Assembly: GCA_030549495.1 (NCBI GenBank)
Contig: JAUIRK010000889.1
Span: 1,304,501 to 1,368,500 of the forward strand
Direction: 5' to 3'
Source: Nectonema munidae
Taxonomy: Eukaryota > Nematomorpha > Nectonematoida > Nectonematidae
Length of the DNA stretch: 64,000 nucleotides
The notes under the pieces are model-generated. The model was not told where the DNA came from and made no database searches. It saw only the letters and a list, made by a program, of their open reading frames with translations. Positions 44,651-55,900 of the stretch are shown here, piece after piece. A program made the position numbers and the translations under genes. The first letter of the stretch is position 1. Every line of letters begins with the position of its first letter.

Positions 44651-46957
44651 TAGGGCTGCACCGAATAATCTATCCAAACGGATTTTGACGATTATTTGGC
44701 ATCCACATCTGACGCTTCTCATATACGACCGGATAATTACAAAACACCTTGAAAAAGACGGATAATGTCTGATTAATATTTAAAGAGATATATTTATGAC
44801 AACAATTTTTTATTCACTGACAGATAGGAAGTGTATATATGGGACTATGTTCCACAAAATCAAGTAGCACCTGAAATTTATCGTTTAAATTTTCTACCAT
44901 TATAGAAAAAATAGGAGCATCTCTTTTTGGTAACACTGTTTTTTGTTTTTCCTCAAAAATGTTGGCGTATTCCGAAAAGCGACCCCCAGAGTACAGTGAT
45001 GATGCACGTGTGTATAGGTATTTTCCAGCTAGCTGTTTTAGCAGTGGAAACTTTCTGCTTCCAATACTGCAGGGAACGTTTGTTTCTTTCGAGATGTGGG
45101 GTGCGGAGGTAGAGCTTGACTTCGCTGGCTGCCTCATCTGCTATATATTTCTTGGGGATAGTCATTGTTATTTTAGCCTCTTCGTATGACCTAACAATTT
45201 CAATTGAAGCAGGCCATGAAGTCATCCTCGCTTCTACCTCCAGGTACTTCGTCGCTAGGACAACCAATATGGGCAGCTTGATCAACTCTCCATACTAGAT
45301 GTATGAAGGCTGTGGTGCTGGAATAGTTCGTCAAGGAGCAAAGTCTTACCATGTGCCTTGTGGTTCAGAAATTGTACTTTAAAGCGTGGGTCAAGTACTG
45401 TCGTTAGAACATATGACTAAGTCCTCATGATATCATCACTAGAACCAAAAGCACGGAAGAACCTAGCATAGAGCGAAGACAAGTCTCTGTTTGGTCATTT
45501 TGATGCCTTCTTTGTCAGTGGCCTTTTCATGGTATCTTGTCAGGGTGTTTACATTTGGGATAACTGGAGAGAGGGCATGATTCGGCACTCATTTCAACAG
45601 TAGGCTGGAAGAAAAGCTTGAAAAATTTGACAGCTCATCATGATTAGAGAGGTAAAGCTGCATAGGTCTCTTCAGCTTTTACAGCCGCTTGGTATGCACT
45701 GTTCCAACGAGTTGGAACATCCTCCACTAGTAGTAGTTGTGCCTTTCACTTTCAGTCTGCTACTTGCCTTCAATTCGCTGCCGGCTTTGGGAGAATGGTT
45801 GAAGTGTGTAGCCAATCTACTGCTTTTCACTAACATATCTTTCACAGATTTTTGAGAGAATGGCATCGTTTTTCGTGAGTTGAATGATGTGTATCGAGCA
45901 GTGAACAGACCCGATCTCAGACAGATTGCTTCCAAGCATCTAACTAACGAGTTTTTAGTTTCTAACGATTACGTGTTTTCTTTGAGCATTTATATTCCAA
46001 GACTCCTACATGTTCTTGAGCTTGTCAGCAATGTTCACATCTGTATGGGTCGGTAAAGTGGGACGCATGTTGAACTGCATTCTTCCGTACATATTTCACA
46101 GTGATACAGTGAGCAAAGAGAGACATGAACGTTTCATGGGATGATGAACATTTCCAGATGTCAGGTGTGAAGCTAACATGCCGAGCTTTTGCCAGCTTAG
46201 CTGCAACATCTTTTTGTAGTTCATAGATGCCTAACAAAACGTTCTTTGTGAAGAATCTTCGGCTAGGTATGACATACTGTAATTGTAAATGGACCGTAAG
46301 ACCAATAAAACCGCCATCTTAAGCCATGCTGAAAGTCTGGTTATCCGATGTCATCATGAAAAGAATTTTTCTGTGAATTTTTTTTTGCCCTAATGTCCCA
46401 CGACTTCCTTTTGTCGGACGTTTCTAATGACAACTGGGGAGTTTTTCTTTCCTTTGCCAGGGTCGTTTTGCATACGTCATATTCTTCTGTGGTTATCTTT
46501 TGTATTAGTTCTTTCTTTGTATCCTGGTATTCTTTATTATGCAAAACTTTCGCGTGGTTGTGCAAAGGTGTTGTGCTAAATGACTTACGCTTCCTAGTAC
46601 CTCTTCTTATTTTTTTTATTACAAACCATACACTGTGTAGAAGGATCGGAGGAATCATTAATTTTCAAAAGGCTCCGTGTGAAGCTCGACATCACTGCCA
46701 ACAATTTACGGAAAGTCAGAATGGAGTGAATTGACGTTCTTCTTATATATAAAGAAAACGAACGCAACATATATTTGTTTAGTGTCAAATTTTTTTGCAT
46801 TCACGTTGTGTGTGATGAATTGTGCTTATTTATGTATATGTGCCTGCTTGCTTAAATTCCAGAGTAGGAAGCTGAGCAACAGTGGGTGGATCTAAAATCA
46901 CTGAGCTTGCTGGTTTCTTCTTATTGAGTTAATTTCACTATCCGGTGCACCCCTATT
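44651..46957 (-). mobile_element. hAT transposon with both ends and degraded transposase
   Basis: The left end TAGGGCTGCACCGAATA and right end TATCCGGTGCACCCCTA form a terminal inverted repeat, with subterminal CCGGATAAT motifs at 44729. The minus-strand transposase from about 46720 to 44820 has a BED zinc finger (CMVCNKKNKKR ... FSTTPLHNHAKVLH), ELQKDVAAKLAKARHVSFTP (46185) then DIWKCSSSHETF, VKDMLVKSSRLATHFNHSPK (45835), and the dimerisation end YWKQ, FPLLKQLAGKYLYTRASS then SGGRFSEYANIFEEK (45030-44950). It has at least four frameshifts or stops. ZBED1/Ac-like. No clear 8-bp duplication. Confidence 0.85.
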
Positions 46958-47351
46958 TTTTGTAATTTAATTGGGTTCAAAAGATTATGTCAAATATATT
47001 AGAAACTTTTTTGGCAAATAAAAAATCTAACTGTTGTTGAGGAGTTGCTGGAGTTTTATTTCAGAACATGCCTGGAAACCGTGTTTTTGACAATGAATTA
47101 TGTTGCCATATAACCAGAGTAAACTTTGCCTATAAAGAAAGAATTAAGTAAATAGCAAATGTTATGTTGTGCCTTCCTTTTTATTCAGTACATTTTATAA
47201 CCATTTTATTTTATTTAAAAGTTTTTTAAGTTCTAACTATTAAATTTTACTCTTTTTAGATTTGTCTATGAATTTTCTTTTCAATTATGAGCTTTTCCAT
47301 CATATTCTTTTTTTGGGTAATGATATTTAATTTCTATTCTTTTATACCTTT

Positions 47352-47453
47352 TATTGTGCTGGATCATGGCAACTTGTGGTTTTTTAAAACACATAATTTG
47401 ATTATTGATAGATCAAATCATTGATTTGTTTAGAATATATTCAAACATTTCAT
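47352..47453 (+). repeat. Direct repeat, copy 2 (partner 43865-43975)
   Basis: Same block order as copy 1, diverged. The hAT element at 44651-46957 lies between the two copies, but not at their edges. Confidence 0.6.
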
Positions 47454-47459
47454 TATAAT

Positions 47460-48470
47460 TGTATATATTATATAAATCAGCTTTTCTAATTATCCAATCC
47501 TCAATAGTTTTGATAATTTTAGAGATATTTTTTGGTATAAAATGTACATACGCGTTTAACAAAGCGTTATTAAAGTAAATAGATGTACTTTTCAAAAGTT
47601 TCTTGAAATATATAATTAAATATATGAATATCAAAAATATTTCAAAATATATATGCTTTCTAAAAGTTCCTTTGATTGAAATTGAGCATGTGCATGCCTT
47701 GACTTATTCTCAATTCAGTCATGATTAAAGAAAATTCCTCGTACTAGACAAAGACTATCGCGATTGGTATGTCCACAGATAGGCGATAGCACTGGTTGTG
47801 ATTTGGCCATAGTTTCCAAGAAAACTTGATATATATTTGTAATATATATCAACATAGGTATATATTACTAAATGAAAACAGTAGAGATATTTTATATTTA
47901 TTGTATTGAAAATTGTTACAGTTTAGTTTACAACATTACATACTAAGACTATTTTGACTAATAAATGTTTAATAAAAACATTAATCAATGCCCAACAATT
48001 AAGAGAAAAAATACAAACCAAAAATGTTTAATATATCTTATACTATACAATGTCCTAAGCTATGTTTTAAAAGAAAAGGGAGATTTATTACTACTATAAA
48101 GCACAATTTGGAAAGTTTGTCTATCTTATCGACCTCCAGGGGTCGATATCGACCACTTTGCCGAACCCTGACTAGACATGCCCAAAACGCAAATTATGTA
48201 ATTGCCAAGAAACTTTGACCGACTTGTGCAACCTTTAAAACATCTCATTTTTCTTTCAAATTTCTGCCTAAATAATCTTTTAAGTGTCAAAACCAATTGC
48301 AGGGTTCTAATCAAAATTATCTGAAAGTTTTTTTACCGTCGTGCTTTGATGGACCACTCTACTGTGCAATCCACATATTTTTTATTTACTCTTTTACATA
48401 TAACATATATATAATATAATATTTACATGTTTGTTTATTTACTCACATAGATACAGGAACATAAACGTAT
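47460..48470. other. Unassigned DNA
   Basis: The minus-strand ORF 47413-47634 is AT-rich with no recognised domain. Nothing else is supported. Confidence 0.4.
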
Positions 48471-48483
48471 ATAGAAACAATAC

Positions 48484-48590
48484 ATTTGTTCGAGATGGCA
48501 CTGCTCGTTTCGGACTATGAAAAAAGGAGGCTTGATGGGAATCGATCCAAGACTTCCCTTTTATAAATAGAACCAGCGTAGAATCATTGC
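48484..48590 (-). mobile_element. tRNA-derived SINE, family 2, copy 2
   Basis: The minus strand has GTCTTGGATCGATTCCC (B-box region), CATCAAGCCTCC, TCATAGTCCGAAACGAGC and TGCCATCTCGA, matching the copy at 2447-2590 in order. More diverged than the family 1 pair. Confidence 0.6.
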
Positions 48591-48599
48591 AAGCTTACA

Positions 48600-49367
48600 A
48601 AATTCTTTTTTTGTTTTCATTTCAAGTAGTGTTGAAATCTCATTCCTGCAAATCGAAAATGATCACGCTTTTTAACTTCTTTTTTCATTGCCACTAAAAT
48701 TGCGAAATGACCGCGAGGAGATTTTTATCACGACTTTCGGATTCATATCATTGTGCTATCTCTATATTCTAATGTTCTTTTTCTTTATAGACAACGCTAA
48801 TGGTCTAACGGTTTCCATCCTCAATATAAGAATTTGTCTCTTCTTTTGAATTAAGTGCCACGAGGATTGAAATCTATAAAGATCCAATCCAAGATTTTTG
48901 CGTAGCAAAGCTAAGCCACTTAACTGAACATGATCTTCGTCCTTGACTTCATCTACAATCATGTGATGTCAGATTCTTTGTACTTTCCAGCTGCTTTGAC
49001 ATTCGTCAAATAAAAAAATGCGCTTAGCAAGATCTAGTGCATAACCATTTCCCTCTAAATCTTTTATTCCTATCAACAATAATGATCATGCTAATTATTA
49101 TTCCTTTTTATTTATTCTTTAAAGTGAATAAACTTTGTTAAGTTTTATTTTATTAGTAACTGGGAAAAAATGTATTAAAAGTTTTACTTTGAATATAAAT
49201 ATAATTTTTTTTGACAAATTTTACGTAAGGGTTACGTGCTTGCTAGAACACTGCTTTTCAACCCTATTCACTGCATTCTTCTTTTATTTAAGAGCTTTGA
49301 GCACCATAATTTGTAATATTAAGTTTTTACCCTACCAGATATTTTTATATGTTCATTATATGAAACA
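48600..49367. other. Unassigned DNA
   Basis: A possible further tRNA-like stretch on - near 48915-48845 (GTGGCTTAGC, then ATTTCAATCCTCG) is too degenerate to call. No gene. Confidence 0.35.
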
Positions 49368-49474
49368 TTAACCCATTTGAGCCCAATTTTTCTAGAAAGG
49401 CAGGTGACCTTTTTTGGTTTGAATTGATATGCATTTCTAGGGTTGTCTACTTGTCATGGGCATAAATGGGTTAA
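49368..49474. mobile_element. TTAA MITE with subfamily A ends and a different core
   Basis: 107 bp between TTAA at 49368 and 49471. Ends TTAACCCATTTGAGCCCA / GGGCATAAATGGGTTAA. The core lacks the CAGACGAT blocks and has AAGGCAGGTGACC instead, so only the ends are shared with subfamily A. Confidence 0.8.
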
Positions 49475-49482
49475 CAAACCCG

Positions 49483-49604
49483 TTAACGACCAGAATAATC
49501 AGACGATATCTAATGTAAAGCAGAAGATTTGTATTAAAAAGCATTAAAAAACTCAGACGATTTAATTTTTGTAAAGTCGACATATTTTGACTGTGGTCGA
49601 TAAT
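49483..49604 (-). mobile_element. TTAA MITE, subfamily B, reversed
   Basis: It starts TTAACGACCAGAATAATCAG, then ACGATATCTAATGTAAAGCA, and ends with GTAAAGTCGA ... CTGTGGTCGATAA. Reverse complement of the 5584 copy. Only 8 bases separate it from the MITE at 49368-49474. Confidence 0.75.
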
Positions 49605-49609
49605 TTCAA

Positions 49610-52600
49610 GTATACTTCTAAAATCTTGTGCACTCCTACAAATATTTGAGGCCATTTCTTACGAACAAGCTACAAAACGAAACTTTTTTCCTTATTCAAA
49701 TACACAGATTCCGACTCCTATCCCCTTAAAATATCCGATTTCGCGTATTTCTGTTAAATTTCGGGGTGTTCAATATAGAGAGGTTTTATTGTATTTCATC
49801 TTAACCCTATTAGTGCTGGAGGGGGCCCTTCACTGGCTGAATCATATCCCTTCAAATTTTGTGACTTTTCTAAAATCGCTAGCTGCATCTTTTGAAACCA
49901 TTTTCATGGTGGTTGAATGACCCTTTCATGTCCAAAACTGTCAATCAAAAATTAAAATTTTGACATTATCTGTACTTAACCGTATAACTTAGGATCTATA
50001 TTATATAATACCCTGAAAATTTATAATTATGTATAGTTTGGAACGCATAACACTTTATATATTTAATTTTTCAATAATCATAGCTACTTTTTAGAAAATG
50101 TCAATCAAAATTTTGATTGGTCAAAAATATATCTAATAAAATATACCTTCAAATTTAACATAAAATATATGTTTTTATACTAAATCGGTGAAGCTGTTTT
50201 CATTTCTGGACTCATTTTTTACATTTAGGATGTGAAAATACCTATAAGTGTTAATCAAATTTAAATAATTTTAATAAGCTAGTTTAAAGATTTTTATTTG
50301 CAAAAAAGAACCTTATTATTTACGGTCAAAATCTTTTTAGAAGTACCCAATATTAGATCGTTACACCACTTACCGATTCATTGGAATATGCTAGATCGTC
50401 CATTTAGTTTTCTTCTTTTCTATTATTTTAGGTTACTTCCTTTTATAATACTTTTTATTTTCGTTTTTAAAAATAAATATCTCATACTCAAGATGATTGA
50501 AGAAAGTATTATAGGGCAAAAATATATAAAAAAAATTTTACTAAATAAGCCATATATAACGATTTTCTGAAAATTATTCACAGAAATGATTTTTTGGAAA
50601 AAACTATTTCAGGCATACTTTACTAATTCAATTAACACTTTCAGATATTTTTTAACCGTATTAGCCAAAATGGAGTACACAATAAAAATAATCATAGTCG
50701 AATTTAAATAAAGGCATTAAATCTATTTTTTAAAATTTGGACAATATTTTGGAAGACAGTAGGCGCAAATTAAATTTGATTGAAACTATTAAATATTTTC
50801 AAATTCTAAATGCAAAAACATCTGAAATGAAACCAGCATGTCTGAAGTATAAAAACAATTTATGTTAAACTTGAAGGAATATTTTATTAGATATATTTCT
50901 CAGTTAAGTTATGTTGTACATTGGCAAAAATTTTTGTTATGAAGACACATAATCCAGTAAAAATATTTGTTATAATCGGAGACGAGATGAAGAATTACTG
51001 AATCTGTCAAAGAAAGCCAGTAACCAAAGCATAATTAAAAAGACTGATTCATTTGGTTTTTGTTTAGCTTGGTACTATATTGTGTTAGTAAATAGTATAA
51101 CTCTTTTACACTCTAATTATGAAATTTTACTGATTATTTTTTTTAATTTTTCGTGTCAAATAAATATTCAAAAAGATTTTCTCAGCATTTTTGAAAAAAC
51201 GTTTGTTATTTTTCTATGAAATCACATTATGTTCTCATATGGGAACGATTGGCATTGCAATGGAAATTTTGGAATATGTGTAAGTTCGTTGCTTGCAATG
51301 AAGAATATACTGTTATCAAGGCATTTGCAAATATACACTATCCTACCATGTTGTTAGTGACACAATCATATAAATACGAGACTTTGGCAAATGTTTCAAT
51401 TTTCCAAATTTTGATTCCACAAAGAACTTTTCTCTACTCATTGTTTGTGAAATAAAAAACTTTCAAATCTAATTGTTTACTCCAGTAATCTCTTTAAAGT
51501 TTTCAAAGTTGTCCAAAATAATGCACGTTATTTTCTTCTTGGAAAATAAGCTTTTTGCTTTATTCAACTTTTAGTTTGTATAATTTTAACTTGAAACATC
51601 TTAAATTTTTTGTATTGAGTATAGAGGTAAAAGATTGCTTAATTCAAATTTCAGATTTTTCCTGAAAATTAAAAAAGGCAAAGTACACCTAAAATGATAA
51701 AAAACGTTAATATATAAAATTATTTTAAAATATAAGTATTTTCTAAATAAAATAGACATAATAATAATTGAAATAGAATATCATTAGAGTATATTTCTTG
51801 CTTTCCAAAATTTGTTCCCATATGCGAACGCTGACCTCTCTAAAGTTTTAACCCTTTCATTTTGATAAGGAATATATCTTAAATGCTACTGTTTTATACA
51901 TTGAAAAATTAATTTTTTTAGCCTTGTTTAAAAATAGAATATCATTGACGGAATCTACTTTTTAAAGCTGATCTTACAGCAATAAGAAGGCCAGAATTGA
52001 CACAATTATCAGGCAGGACACCCAAATTAAGAGTAGTAAAATAGTGCAATTAAACAAAGAATTTGAGAAAAGTTGATTCAAAATATTATAATCTAGAATT
52101 TTAAAATATGTAAATACATTTGATTATATTGTTAAAAAAACGGTTTTATGGACCCAGTTAAAATAGTGATTGCAAGCATCATAAATTTAGAAAAATGGAA
52201 AGTCTTTATTCAGGTTTCTCTAAGTGAAATTATTATTGACAAAATAATATCTTTAACGAATTGATAAAATGAAAATGTTTATTCACTTATCAAGAAATAA
52301 AAGATCAACAAATAGAGAAGGCTTCCAGAAAAAATACAATTCACTCTTTAATTAACAAGGAAAAGGACATTTGATATTCATCTTGGAACTTGAAGTGATG
52401 TGAACAATACCCAAGCAAAAACTTTTGATGAGGAAGGAGCAAAAGGAAGAGGAATATGAAAATGAGAGGAGAATTTTCTCTTGGATGATCGATCAAAGAG
52501 AGCTTAATTTCTGACAAAAGATCAAAATCTTTTTGTTTATACTAGAACTCTAAAAATGAATCAAACGTTTGGATATTTTGATGCGAAAATATTTAAAAAA

Positions 52601-52765
52601 TATATTTTTAATATTTTTTTTTACAAATAATTCTTTTTCAAAATTTAGCCAAACTTTTTAGGCCATATGGAACAACATTGCTCGAAAGAAGAAAATCGTG
52701 CTTTAAATTATATAACAACTAATAATTATTAGTTAGTTTATTATTATTAATTAATAATTATAATT
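49610..52765. other. Long AT-rich stretch without a gene
   Basis: No coding or repeat call is supported across about 3.1 kb. Several ORFs (50298-50570, 51216-51455) have no recognised domain. Confidence 0.45.
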
Positions 52766-52770
52766 AATAC

Positions 52771-52919
52771 CTGTTTGGACCCGCTGTCGTAATCATACAA
52801 GGAGATAGCTAGCCTTCTAGCGTGGGTAGGCGAAAATTTCTTGGATGTCTTGCGCTTTTTTGCAGAAAACGCTTTCCATGTTTTCAAATCCAGCAGACTT
52901 TTAAAGTATTCCACACATT
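52771..52919 (-). CDS. Tudor-gene exon, extended Tudor end
   Basis: The acceptor is TTCTCTACTTTAG, phase 1, and the donor CAAACAG|GTATTA, phase 0. Encodes CVEYFKSLLDLKTWKAFSAK, KRKTSKKFSPTHARRLAI and SLYDYDSGSKQ. The LYD strand is normally followed by D-I-N, which is how the exon at 32555 begins. Confidence 0.8.
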
Positions 52920-55900
52920 CTAAAGTAGAGAAAAGTCAGATTCATCCACGAGAAGAGCTAGTTACTTTGGTTTTGACAATACACACACCTAAGACTCCAC
53001 CACAAAAAAATCAAGCATTTATAGTAAAAAATATTTATTGAAACAGGCATTTTCAATCCTAATTCTTTATTTTTATATTTACAACAATGAAGTTCACAGC
53101 CGGTAAATTTATCGCTAATTTTATCTGGAAATGTACGGTTTAAATTGACACCATATAGATATAGATTTTAAACATGAGAAAAAATTTACTAAAGATACAA
53201 AAATAATGTACAAATTTGTTAATGCACAATTTAAGACTTATCGCCTGTTTTCTTTTTCAATGATATTTTCTATACTTAAAGCAGGCTATATTCATTTCTT
53301 GAGACAGTGGTGTCACAAGTTTACTCAAAGAGTTAAAAAAATAGGTAAAATTTCATACTTTTGACACAGTTTTCTAAAAAACTAATTTTGACACACACAT
53401 TCTAACAAAAAATCTATTGGACACATTTTGTCATGCTGTAAACCACTGTGAGATACATGAATAAACATTCACTTGAATATTTAAAAGACTACTATTCTAT
53501 GATGGCATAGGACAAAGATTTTCTTCAGGAGCTCACAAAGAGACATTGGAAAAAGTGGTGTGTTGATACAACCATCAGAAGGAAAATAATTTACCTTTAG
53601 TTTCAGCAAATTTATCCACCAATTTGGATTCTTCCGATGTGAAATACAATTCAACAGCCAAAGCTTGAAACGGAACCTTCTTAAATTCTTCCCTGCAAAA
53701 TGAAAAGGAGGATAATAAATGAGTTGTTTCCCCTTCATTCAGCAACGTTGGAATTTGGATCGCGGTGTTGGTGAAGAGACAAAGTGATAAAATAAAACAA
53801 TCATCTCAGAAAAGAATAATAAAACTATAATTTCATTAACAAATCAAAGTTCATTTTAATAATAAATAATGAATGAAATTCTTAATAATAATGTTCGCCT
53901 AGGGTCCAACTACAACACTCAAAAGGTCTGAATTCGGACCGCGGGCCGACAATTGAGTACCTCTGCCCTATATAACGAACACTTATTGAGTCGTTAATTT
54001 TTCCGTTATTATTATTTGTTCAAAACAAAGCAAAATGGATGATTTATAAGGAAATTTATTTACGTATAAATATAACGCCTTAGATTTTTTGATTGTATAA
54101 ATAGATTCTTTAACTATATACACCTTTTTTTATTATATATAAGGGGCCGAGTAGATGAGGGTACAGGCATCAAATAAAAAAAATTAAGCAAGTTGCTTAT
54201 CATATAAATCTCTTGGTAAAATTTTTGAAAGTGAAAACATCGTCTTCACTTTTCCTATTTCTGAGAAATAAGAGTTGTTGTTGTTGTTCCCCACGCTCCG
54301 TCATGTCAGAAAGCGCGCACCACGCAAGTTAGACACCACGCTTGCTGGTTCTAACCAAAGCTGCTTGACGCTGGTGATTTTTACTCTTAGTGAAGCTAGG
54401 CTGGAGCAGTTCTTCAATGAGGTGTTTGAGTGATTGAGAGCTTGTGTAACAGAGAGGACATGGATTTGTATGTGTTGCATCGTTGAAACGCGGTTTGCAG
54501 GTGTTGAGTGCAGGATAATGGCAGAAGCGTAATCTTGTGAGCTAATCTTTGATTCTCTGCTGTTTATTGGTGGAGGTGAAGTGTCCAGAATTTTGTTGGA
54601 ATGACTCTTATTACTTGCGCGAAGGAACTGAACTTTGCACAAGAAATAAGAGTCATTTTGAATTAATTTAATTATTTTTTAATTCAAATTAATAAAAATT
54701 ATAATTTATCGTGAATATAACATTTTTATATTCTAATAAAAAAATAATGCTAAGCAACTTGAGGTCTGAAAAAGCGTTTTCTTCACCCTTAGCAACCAAA
54801 AATGTAAAAAATGTTATTTATAAAGAAGGATGTAATGGCTAGGCACTGAATAAAGGAATAAGTTGAGACTGAAAGGTTTCCTTTTTAAGAATTAAAATAT
54901 CTACCAAGTCAAAAATTTATATTTACATTCATAAAAGTAAACATATCCCAAACATTAGCATGGAATAGAGTAAACAATTTATTGGGTACAAAGTTTTATA
55001 TAAGTAAATTTTCGCCAACAATCGCCTTGACACTTATTACAGCATTGCTGCCATCTTCTTATACCACCAACCACTCTTCTTTACTTCATTTACTCATTAT
55101 TGTCTATTTGATAAAACGAACTGTAGGCAAAAATTTACGTCTTTAAAACATATTCTATCTATTCCTGATAGAGGAGTCAGGATATACCAAATCTATATTT
55201 ATAAAAGTATTCTAGTCTAAATTGACATTCACTTTTCACACACTGACTCATCACACCGTGAAAGGTGATATTTCTCTCCAAAAAAGTAGGTGTGATCATT
55301 TTTGTTTTAAGAAAGGAAAACAAACCGCAGTGGGGCCAAATTCGTCAAAGCAACACTTTCAATATGTTCGCCGTAGTCAAGCAGGAAGATGTCGACGAGC
55401 GTTTCTTGGCCGTCCTGACTTTGATGAAGTTGATTGTGATTCATAACCTTTGCTCTGGTGCACTCGTGTTCGTTTGGCAGATACGCAACTAAAGGATCAC
55501 GCATGAAGCAGTCCTAGAAAAAGCGAAAAATTCTATATTTCTGCATTCATTCATTCATCCATTAAGAAATATACATAAGACACATGTGCTTGTGTAAGGA
55601 CATTCTAATTTACCAGTCTGCACATGGGCTTGGCCAGAAAAGAAATTTACTTCAGTATGCCTTAATGCATTTTCTTCAAGCGAACTTTTTTTTATATAAT
55701 TTTCAAAATTTATTATAAAAGAATTTTTGTCCAATGAACACACCACCATTATTACAGGACATTACACCTGCACTCTAAGCTACCAATCCCGCCATAACAG
55801 CGCTAATTTTATCAAGTCAAATTACCTTGTTTGTAATTGTGATCGCATCACTATTTTCTAGTTCAACAAGAGAAAAAATGGCTCATATATGATACTGACA

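Noticed and set aside
44927-45298. Plus-strand ORFs across 44.9-45.3 kb
   Set aside because: Shadows of the hAT dimerisation domain on the minus strand.
53305-53448. 144-bp hAT MITE with CAGTGGT...ACCACTG ends
   Set aside because: Only a 5-base flank (TGAGA) matches and the ends agree over about 7 bases, so it was not listed as a separate feature.
54301-54642. 113-codon minus-strand ORF as a host exon
   Set aside because: It lies wholly within a LINE insertion bounded by 12-bp target duplications, and another frame gives the LINE C-terminal motif.
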